Shown: positions 6,044-12,066 of the stretch, piece by piece
Position numbering within the stretch: position 1 is the first letter of the stretch
How the letters are laid out: each line of letters begins with the position of its first letter
Source of the DNA: Candidatus Dormiibacterota bacterium
GTDB lineage: Bacteria > Chloroflexota > Dormibacteria > Aeolococcales > Aeolococcaceae
Length of the DNA stretch: 12,066 nucleotides
Direction: 5' to 3'
NCBI GenBank assembly: GCA_003135255.1
Contig: PLAX01000078.1
Location: 1-12,066, forward strand
Notes under the pieces: model-generated
What the model was told of the DNA's origin: nothing
The model's database searches: none
Seen by the model: the letters and a program-made list of their open reading frames with translations, nothing else
Translations under genes and position numbers: made by a program

Positions 6044-7809
6044 AGGTAGTGGAATCCGAGGAGTGCGGCAAGCGCCGCGACCACCGTGAAGACGAGACCA
6101 GGTTGGGTCACCAACCACGCGTCGAGGCGGGTCAGCCCGCGTCCGAGCCCGCGGGCGGGAGGTCCGAGAGCCCGACGGGCCCCGACGGCGGCGATCCAGG
6201 CGGGCCGCGGGCGCGGCCCCCGCTCGCCGTGCGCGGGGTGGGGGAAGGGGACTCCGAGGGCAAGTCCGCCGCTCACGACCGCGAGCAGGACGACCAGGAG
6301 CGCCAGGCTGAGATAGCCGCCGGGCCAGGGCCCTCCCGGCCCGTGCAGGGTGGCGGCGTCGATGACGACGGGGGCGCCGCTGCCCACCAGGGGACCCAGC
6401 AGCACCGCGCCCACGACCCCCGGCAGGACCGCAGCAGCAGCCCCCAGCACAAGAGCCGCGGCGGCATCGGGTCGCGACAGCACGACTCGCCGGAGCGGTC
6501 CCGGGGATGGTGCCCCCTCCCCGACATGGGAACCCTCACGGAGGGGTGAGACCCCCCCGTCGCCGGATGGCGGCGACGACGACGCAGCCTCCCCGGAGGG
6601 GAGGGCGGCGAGCCCGATCGCCTGCCGTGCCGCGACCAACCCCCCACCGGCGGCGATCACGGCGGCCATCCCCAGGGCGAGCAGGAGCGGCGCGTACGGA
6701 CGGCCCAGGGAGGAGACCGCGCCGAGTTCGAGAACTATGGCCGTGGTCCCGAATCCGATGGGCAGCCCGCCTGCGGCAGCCAGCGCGGTCGCGGCGAGTG
6801 CGCGGCCGCGGCGGGTGGGCAGGGTCGGCCTGCTCCAGGCGGGCGCCGCCAGCAGGGCCAGCTCGAGGGCCACGACCCCGGCCGCAAACCCGCCGGTGCC
6901 GCCGGGAAGCCCGGCGATGGCGACCAGAGTGCCCGCCGAGGCGGTGAGCAGCGCCCTGCCCGCACGACGCGACTCGTGCTTCCACCGCCAGGCGGCGACG
7001 GCGCCCCAGAGGGCGGCGGCGGTCCCGAAGGTGGCGAGAACCACCGTGAAACCGGGGTCCGCAGCGCCCCCGGTGGCCGCTCCGAGCCGGAGCAGAGTCG
7101 CCGCGCCGCAGGGGACCGCCCCGATGGCGAGCCAGCTCCTGGTCGACCGCCCCCCGGCGGCCCCCGGCCACCAACCTGCGGCGAGCAGACGCCCGGCCCC
7201 GGCCAGGCCCCAGGGCAGCGCCACCGAGAGGCCGGCCGCACCCGGGGGAACCGCATAGGGATCGCTCGTCCCGGTGGTCACGATGAGCTGGACGGCGCCC
7301 ACCAGCAGGCCCAGTGCGAAGACGTGCTGGATTGTGAAGGCGGCGGCGGCCCCCCGGCTGACCCGCTCTCGGCCCGCTGTCGCCAGCAGCAGGCCGCCGA
7401 GGCTGGCGATCTCCGCGCCGGCGAAGAGCATCACCGCATTGCCGGCCAGCGCGGCGAGCACCGCACCGGCGGCGGTGACCAGGAGCGCCGCCTCCTCGCC
7501 GGGCCGGCGGTCGGCCGCACCGAGGGCAAAGAAGGTGGCCACGAGGGCGAGCAGGACCAGGGCCAGACCGGTCCGGTCGGCACGGAGCGTCAGCTGGACC
7601 CCGGACACCGCCTGTCCGAAGGTGGTGACAATCGGACCGTTCGTCGTGAGCGCGGCGATGCTGAGGGCTGCCCACCCGGCGAGGATCACGACCCCGGCGC
7701 TGAGCAGCCGGCGCGTCCGCCGCCACGGAGCCGGCAGAAAGTAGGCGACGAGCGCCCCGGCGAGGAGTAGGGCGAGGACCAGGGCGGACCGGTTACCCAC
7801 GCTCAGCAA
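6040..7809 (-). CDS. NuoL/HyfB-like antiporter-type membrane subunit, divergent
   Basis: This 589-residue protein has some 14-16 hydrophobic segments. Family traces include VQLTLRADRTGLALVLLALV (71-90), like the LxLxxDxLSxxFxLLV start of the family, and GNAVMLFAGAEIASLGGLLL (123-142). The latter keeps the TM5 glutamate (Glu133) of the FxxxExxSLxxYLL motif. AGWWPGAA (211-218) stands where WLPDA occurs, WKHESRRAGRALLTASAGTL (276-295) where KrxLAYSTxSqlG occurs, and GGLPIGFGT (347-355) where GxPxxxGFxxK occurs. By hand alignment the TM7 lysine has become glycine and the TM12 lysine is absent. The final hydrophobic segment after an Arg-rich stretch (541-561) resembles the C-terminal end of NuoL. 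The start is taken as TTG at 7809, with GGGAG 9 bases upstream; GTG at 7800 is possible. Residues about 404-440 form a Ser/Gly/Pro-rich insert encoded by palindrome-rich DNA. First of four overlapping genes. Confidence 0.75.
   Translation of the reverse strand: MLSVGNRSALVLALLLAGALVAYFLPAPWRRTRRLLSAGVVILAGWAALSIAALTTNGPIVTTFGQAVSGVQLTLRADRTGLALVLLALVATFFALGAADRRPGEEAALLVTAAGAVLAALAGNAVMLFAGAEIASLGGLLLATAGRERVSRGAAAAFTIQHVFALGLLVGAVQLIVTTGTSDPYAVPPGAAGLSVALPWGLAGAGRLLAAGWWPGAAGGRSTRSWLAIGAVPCGAATLLRLGAATGGAADPGFTVVLATFGTAAALWGAVAAWRWKHESRRAGRALLTASAGTLVAIAGLPGGTGGFAAGVVALELALLAAPAWSRPTLPTRRGRALAATALAAAGGLPIGFGTTAIVLELGAVSSLGRPYAPLLLALGMAAVIAAGGGLVAARQAIGLAALPSGEAASSSPPSGDGGVSPLREGSHVGEGAPSPGPLRRVVLSRPDAAAALVLGAAAAVLPGVVGAVLLGPLVGSGAPVVIDAATLHGPGGPWPGGYLSLALLVVLLAVVSGGLALGVPFPHPAHGERGPRPRPAWIAAVGARRALGPPARGLGRGLTRLDAWLVTQPGLVFTVVAALAALLGFHYL
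6492..6604. repeat. Palindrome-rich stretch inside the NuoL-like gene, possible captured repeat element
   Basis: Two inverted repeats lie close together: CTCAC-GGAGGG-GTGAG at 6535-6550 and CCTCCCC-GGA-GGGGAGG at 6588-6604 (7-bp arms, 3-base loop). Around them are long C or G runs. The stretch encodes a polar linker (about residues 403-440 of the NuoL-like protein) between membrane helices, with words such as SPLREGSHVGEGAPSPGPL. Such hydrophilic, Gly/Pro/Glu-rich words are common where dispersed palindromic elements have been translated in frame. Only one copy is in the window, so repeat status is inferred. Confidence 0.4.
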
Positions 7810-7846
7810 CGGCGCAGTCTCCCGTCAGCGTCCCGCAGGGCACGCA

Positions 7847-8338
7847 CTAGTGCGGGGCGGGCGCCCTGGGGGGAGCCGGGGACAGCGCGTGGGCACCGAC
7901 CTCGGCGGCGCAGTAAGGGCAGACCGGCCAGCCCAGCCGCAGCCGCCGCTCGCAGACGGTGCACCTGCGGGCGAACTGGGTACGGCAGTAGGGGCAGATG
8001 ACGAAGTCCTCTTCGATGTCGCGCCCGCAGGTCGGGCACGGGCGGGTGTCCGGCGTGCCGGAAGGGGGCTCCTCGAGGATCTGCTGCTCGAGAGCCAGGG
8101 AGCGCTCCTCGGCGAGCGTCCTCGGCGGACGGATCACCAGGTAGATGAGGGCCCCCAGGAAGGGAGGTACGAAGGCGAGCAGGAAGGCGAAGATCGCAAA
8201 GGGGATCGACTCGGAGCGCCGCCTGGCGTCCCGCACCACGTTGTAGGCCAGCGCCACGAGGAGCAGTGCCACGTAGAGGATGAGCAGGAGGACGCCCAAG
8301 AAGATGAGCGAGCCGCTGGTGTCGGCGAGAAGCTTCAT
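7847..8338 (-). CDS. Two-TM PLDc_N-like protein with double zinc ribbon
   Basis: The 163-residue product has membrane segments at about 10-33 and 45-70, the second being IPFAIFAFLLAFVPPFLGALIYLVIRP. This resembles the short PLDc_N (phospholipase D-nuclease N-terminal) helical hairpin found alone in many high-GC bacteria. A charged linker (71-98) leads to two zinc ribbons of identical spacing: Cys101, 104, 115, 118 and Cys126, 129, 140, 143, each CX2C-X10-CX2C. The tail is Pro/Ala-rich. No phospholipase HKD motif is present, so it is not an enzyme of that class; it is probably a membrane-anchored zinc-ribbon scaffold or regulator. ATG at 8338 overlaps the valS stop as ATGA. Its stop TAG lies inside the 12-bp palindrome CGCACTAGTGCG (7843-7854), 37 bases before the NuoL-like start. 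Domain calls are good; the role is unknown. Confidence 0.8.
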   Translation of the reverse strand: MKLLADTSGSLIFLGVLLLILYVALLLVALAYNVVRDARRRSESIPFAIFAFLLAFVPPFLGALIYLVIRPPRTLAEERSLALEQQILEEPPSGTPDTRPCPTCGRDIEEDFVICPYCRTQFARRCTVCERRLRLGWPVCPYCAAEVGAHALSPAPPRAPAPH

Positions 8339-10956
8339 TCGGAGATCCCTAAGCGACGGCGCAGGGTCTGCGCCTGCAGCTCCGCCTCGCGGAGCTGGTC
8401 GGTGGCCTTCTGGACCACGCTCTCGGGGGCACGCTCCCGGAACGCGGTGTTGGCGAGCTGCGCACGAAGGCGGGCTACCTGGCGCTCGACATCGTCGAGC
8501 TGGCGGCGCAGCTTCTCCTCCCCTCCTCCCCCGAGGTGCAGCTCGGCCTCGAGGCTGCCGGCGATCACCAGCTGGGCCTCGCCGCCGTCATCGCCATCGG
8601 CGACCCGGACGCGGACCAGGGCCTCGAGGATGCGACGGCGGTCGCCGGCCGAGAGGGAGGGGTTGCCCCCCCGGATGACGACGGGGTAGAGGGTCTTGTC
8701 GGCCGCGCTGATGCCCGCCTCCTGGCGCCGGGCGCGGAGCTGTCCGACCAGCAGAAGCAGCTCGTCAACACCGTCACGGGCGCCGGCCCGTTCCGGGGCG
8801 CCCCACTCGGGCAGGACGGTTGGCCAGGAGCGGTGCTGGAGGCTCGGAGCGGGGTCGGGCAGCCGCTGCGCGCACTCCTCCGTGACGAAGGGCATGAACG
8901 GGTGGAGGAGGCGCAGCGCAGAGTCGAGCACAGTGACCGCGGTCGCAGCCGCCGCCTCCCTCCCCTGCCCGTCCCCGCTGTCGCGCAGCCGCACTTTCAC
9001 GATCTCCATGTAGTCGGAGCAGAAATCCTGCCAGATCACGCTGTACAGGCGGTCCATGGCGTCGTGGAAGCGGTACTGGGTCATGGCCTGATCGACGGTG
9101 GCCACCACATCGGCGAGACGCTCGAGGATCCAGTGATCCTCGGCGAGGAGCGCCGCGGCCGGGACCGCCGGCGGCCTCACCACGATCCGATCACCGTCAC
9201 CGATGGCCGTGACCAGGAGCCGGGTGACATTCCAGAGTTTGTTGGCGAATCGCTGGTAACTGGCGACCCGCTCCTCGTCGTAGCGGACGTCCTGACCGCT
9301 CGTGCCGACCGCCCCGGCCCAGGCACGGACGGCGTCGGAACCGTAGCGCCCGATGATGTCCAGGGGGTCGACGGCGTTGCCGCGCGACTTGGACATCCGC
9401 GTTCCGTCCCGGGCCATGATGGTCGAGGTGATGATCACGTCGTCGAAGGGCTCCTTTCCGGTGAACCTGAGGCCGGTCATGATCATCCGGGCCACCCAGA
9501 GGTAGATGATCTCGCGCGCCGTCACCAGGACCTGGGTGGGATAGAAACGCCGCAGGTCGCCGGTATCCTCGGGCCAGCCGAAGATCGCGAACGGCCAGAG
9601 GGCGCTCGAGAACCAGGTGTCGAGGACATCGGGATCGTGCTCCAGCCGGTCACTGCCACAGCTGGGGCAAGTGCGCGGGGGCTCCACCCAGGCGAAGCGA
9701 TGGCCGTTGCCGCACCGGCTCACCGGGATGGCGTGGCCGAGCCAGATCTGGCGGCTGATGCACCAGTCCTGGATGCCGCGCATCCAGGTCAGGTACTGGT
9801 CCCGATATCGCTCCGGATGGAAGGCGACGTCGCCCCTCTCGACCGCAGCGATGGCGGGCCCGGCCAGGGTCGTCATGCGCACCCACCACTGCTCGCTCAC
9901 GAGCGGCTCGATCACGTGGTGACAGCGATCGCAGTGGCTGACCTCGTGGACATAGGGCTCCTCACCGACCACCGCCCCCTGCTCGCGGAGGGCCTCGGTG
10001 ACCTCGCGACGAGCGTCCTCCACCGTGAGGCCGTCGAAACGGGGGAGGTCGGGGACGTCCATGGTCCCGTCCAGCCCGATCACGTTGACGATCGCGAGAC
10101 CGTGGCGGACGCCGATCTCGTAGTCGGTGGGATCGTGACCGGGGGTGACCTTGAGCGCACCGGTGCCGAAGGCCACCTCGACCGCCGCGTCGGCGACGAT
10201 CGGGACGCGCCGGCCGGTGAGGGGAAGGATGACGTGACCGCCCACCAGGTCCCGGTAGCGGGGATCGTCGGGATTCACCGCCACCGCGGAGTCCCCGAGC
10301 ATCGTCTCGGGACGGACCGTGGCCACGACCACCTCGCCGCCGCCCTCCACGGGGTAGCGCAGGCGGGTGAGGGTGTCGTGGTGCTCGATCCATTCGACCT
10401 CCTCATCGCTGATGGCGCTGCGATCGTGGGGGCACCAATTGACGATGCGGGGGCCCCGGTAGATCAGTCCCTCGTCGAAGAGGGCCTTGAAGACGGTGCG
10501 GATGGCCCGCACGTAGGCCTCGTCCAGGGTGAATCGCGAGCGCGACCAGTCGCAGGTGAAGCCGAGCCGGCGCATCTGCTCGTAGATGCGGCCGCCGCAT
10601 TCCTCATACCAGGCGTCCACCCGGGCCTGGAAGGCGGCGCGTCCGATCGCCTCGCGGCTGGTGCCCTCCGCGACCAGCTGGCGCTCGATCACCGCGTTGG
10701 TGGCGATGGCGGCGTGATCGGTGCCGGGGCACCACTCGACCTCGGCGCCGCGCATCCGCCAGTGGCGGGCCAGGATGTCCTGGACCGAGAAGCCCATGGC
10801 GTGGCCCATGTGCAGCGGGGCGGTGATGTTGGGAGGCGGCAGGGCGATGGTGAAGCTGGGACGGTCCGACGCGGCGTCCGCCCGGCCCACCCCCAGCTCC
10901 TCCCAGCGGAGGCGCCAGCGAGACTCGACCTCCGCCGGCTCGAACTTCGATTCCAT
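8335..10956 (-). CDS. valS: Valyl-tRNA synthetase
   Basis: This class I aminoacyl-tRNA synthetase charges tRNA-Val and edits mischarged threonine. The 873-residue product is complete. It has PPPNITAPLHMGHAMGF with the HIGH-type motif HMGH at 49-52 and the CP1 editing domain with TVRPETMLGD at 213-222. Cysteines 342, 345, 415, 430 and 433 are in arrangements suggesting zinc sites, and WCISRQIWLGHAIP lies at 398-411. The KMSKS loop is RMSKS at 520-524. The anticodon-binding helical domain follows, and the final 65 residues form the family's C-terminal coiled coil (EEKLRRQLDDVERQVARLRAQ). The length is normal (about 850-950). ATG at 10956 is chosen because similarity begins at once (residue 1 on); a frame extension to 11082 runs through the promoter region and clpX stop. 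There is no clear Shine-Dalgarno sequence. It follows clpX in the same direction and is coupled by ATGA to the zinc-ribbon gene. Confidence 0.97.
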   Translation of the reverse strand: MESKFEPAEVESRWRLRWEELGVGRADAASDRPSFTIALPPPNITAPLHMGHAMGFSVQDILARHWRMRGAEVEWCPGTDHAAIATNAVIERQLVAEGTSREAIGRAAFQARVDAWYEECGGRIYEQMRRLGFTCDWSRSRFTLDEAYVRAIRTVFKALFDEGLIYRGPRIVNWCPHDRSAISDEEVEWIEHHDTLTRLRYPVEGGGEVVVATVRPETMLGDSAVAVNPDDPRYRDLVGGHVILPLTGRRVPIVADAAVEVAFGTGALKVTPGHDPTDYEIGVRHGLAIVNVIGLDGTMDVPDLPRFDGLTVEDARREVTEALREQGAVVGEEPYVHEVSHCDRCHHVIEPLVSEQWWVRMTTLAGPAIAAVERGDVAFHPERYRDQYLTWMRGIQDWCISRQIWLGHAIPVSRCGNGHRFAWVEPPRTCPSCGSDRLEHDPDVLDTWFSSALWPFAIFGWPEDTGDLRRFYPTQVLVTAREIIYLWVARMIMTGLRFTGKEPFDDVIITSTIMARDGTRMSKSRGNAVDPLDIIGRYGSDAVRAWAGAVGTSGQDVRYDEERVASYQRFANKLWNVTRLLVTAIGDGDRIVVRPPAVPAAALLAEDHWILERLADVVATVDQAMTQYRFHDAMDRLYSVIWQDFCSDYMEIVKVRLRDSGDGQGREAAAATAVTVLDSALRLLHPFMPFVTEECAQRLPDPAPSLQHRSWPTVLPEWGAPERAGARDGVDELLLLVGQLRARRQEAGISAADKTLYPVVIRGGNPSLSAGDRRRILEALVRVRVADGDDGGEAQLVIAGSLEAELHLGGGGEEKLRRQLDDVERQVARLRAQLANTAFRERAPESVVQKATDQLREAELQAQTLRRRLGISE

Positions 10957-11032
10957 GGGTGGCCCGAAGTATACGGGCCGCGTTGAGGGGCCCCACGGCC
11001 AGGCCCGGGCATCAGGGCACCCGGCGCCGCCG
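10957..11032 (-). promoter_or_regulatory. valS promoter candidate with dyad around TATACT
   Basis: In the 76 bases between clpX and valS, the - strand reads GGCCCG-TATACTT-CGGGCC (10979-10961), a perfect 6-bp inverted repeat around TATACT, a near-consensus -10 element. TATACT ends 11 bases before the ATG, so a transcript from it would have almost no leader, which fits the lack of a ribosome-binding site. No good -35 hexamer is seen 16-18 bases upstream. The dyad could be an operator overlapping the promoter or only a GC-rich coincidence. No intrinsic terminator with a U-run was found for clpX. Confidence 0.4.

Positions 11033-12066
<1,034 letters not shown>

Noticed and set aside
4209..7258. 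Several long + strand frames opposite the membrane gene cluster (for example 4209-5093, 4642-5496, 6350-7258)
   Set aside because: All are antisense to the overlapping membrane genes, compositionally extreme and without domains or plausible ribosome sites.
7843..7854. 12-bp palindrome CGCACTAGTGCG at the stop of the zinc-ribbon gene, considered as terminator
   Set aside because: It has no loop and no U-run, and it covers the TAG stop. The next gene begins only 37 bases on, so termination is unlikely.
8536..10986. Open frame of 816 codons on the + strand opposite valS
   Set aside because: It lies fully antisense to a secure valS gene. In GC-rich DNA the reverse strand of a real gene often lacks stops. 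Its translation is Gly/Asp/His-rich with no recognisable domain.
10981..11032. GC-rich inverted segments after clpX considered as intrinsic terminator
   Set aside because: Arms are only about 5 bp with mismatches and there is no U-tract in the direction of transcription. Several alternative pairings are equally good, as expected by chance at this GC content.

Overview
The window is about 12 kb of very GC-rich DNA (roughly 70% by eye), densely coding, with GTG and TTG starts and many 4-base stop/start overlaps. It looks like a chromosomal segment from a high-GC bacterium of the Actinomycetota, Chloroflexota or Dormibacterota kind. I cannot place it more precisely from sequence alone. No tRNA, rRNA, CRISPR array, transposase or phage gene is visible.

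Layout. On the + strand at the left edge is the 3' part of dxs (1-801), followed 17 bases later by a small gene with an EccD/YukD-type ubiquitin-like domain (819-1523). These converge on everything else, which is on the - strand. Read in the direction of transcription from the right edge, the - strand carries clpX (cut by the window end, 12066-11033) and valS (10956-8335). Next come a two-TM double-zinc-ribbon protein (8338-7847) and four hydrophobic genes (7809-3475). After a 159-base gap come maf (3315-2569) and a predicted surface lipoprotein with two DUF11-like domains (2572-1574).

The most interesting part is the four-gene membrane cluster at 3475-7809. The products resemble, in order, NuoL/HyfB (589 aa), an unassigned seven-TM protein in the place of HyfE (210 aa), NuoN/HyfF (409 aa) and a shrunken NuoH/HyfC (237 aa). 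Adjacent genes overlap by exactly 4 bases. This is the subunit set of a complex-I or group-4-hydrogenase membrane arm, but no Fe-S, flavin, quinone-module or hydrogenase catalytic subunit is next to it. By hand alignment the TM7 lysines normally essential for proton pumping are absent in both antiporter-like subunits, and the NuoH-like protein keeps a PFD core but lacks the acidic residues that follow it. The cluster sits in a housekeeping run (clpX-valS-...-maf) and is probably co-transcribed with valS. It may be a derived complex-I-like membrane assembly with a changed function. The NuoL-like gene also contains an in-frame stretch rich in short palindromes that looks like a captured repeat element.

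The rest is mostly housekeeping: isoprenoid precursor synthesis (dxs), protein quality control (clpX), translation (valS) and nucleotide sanitation (maf).
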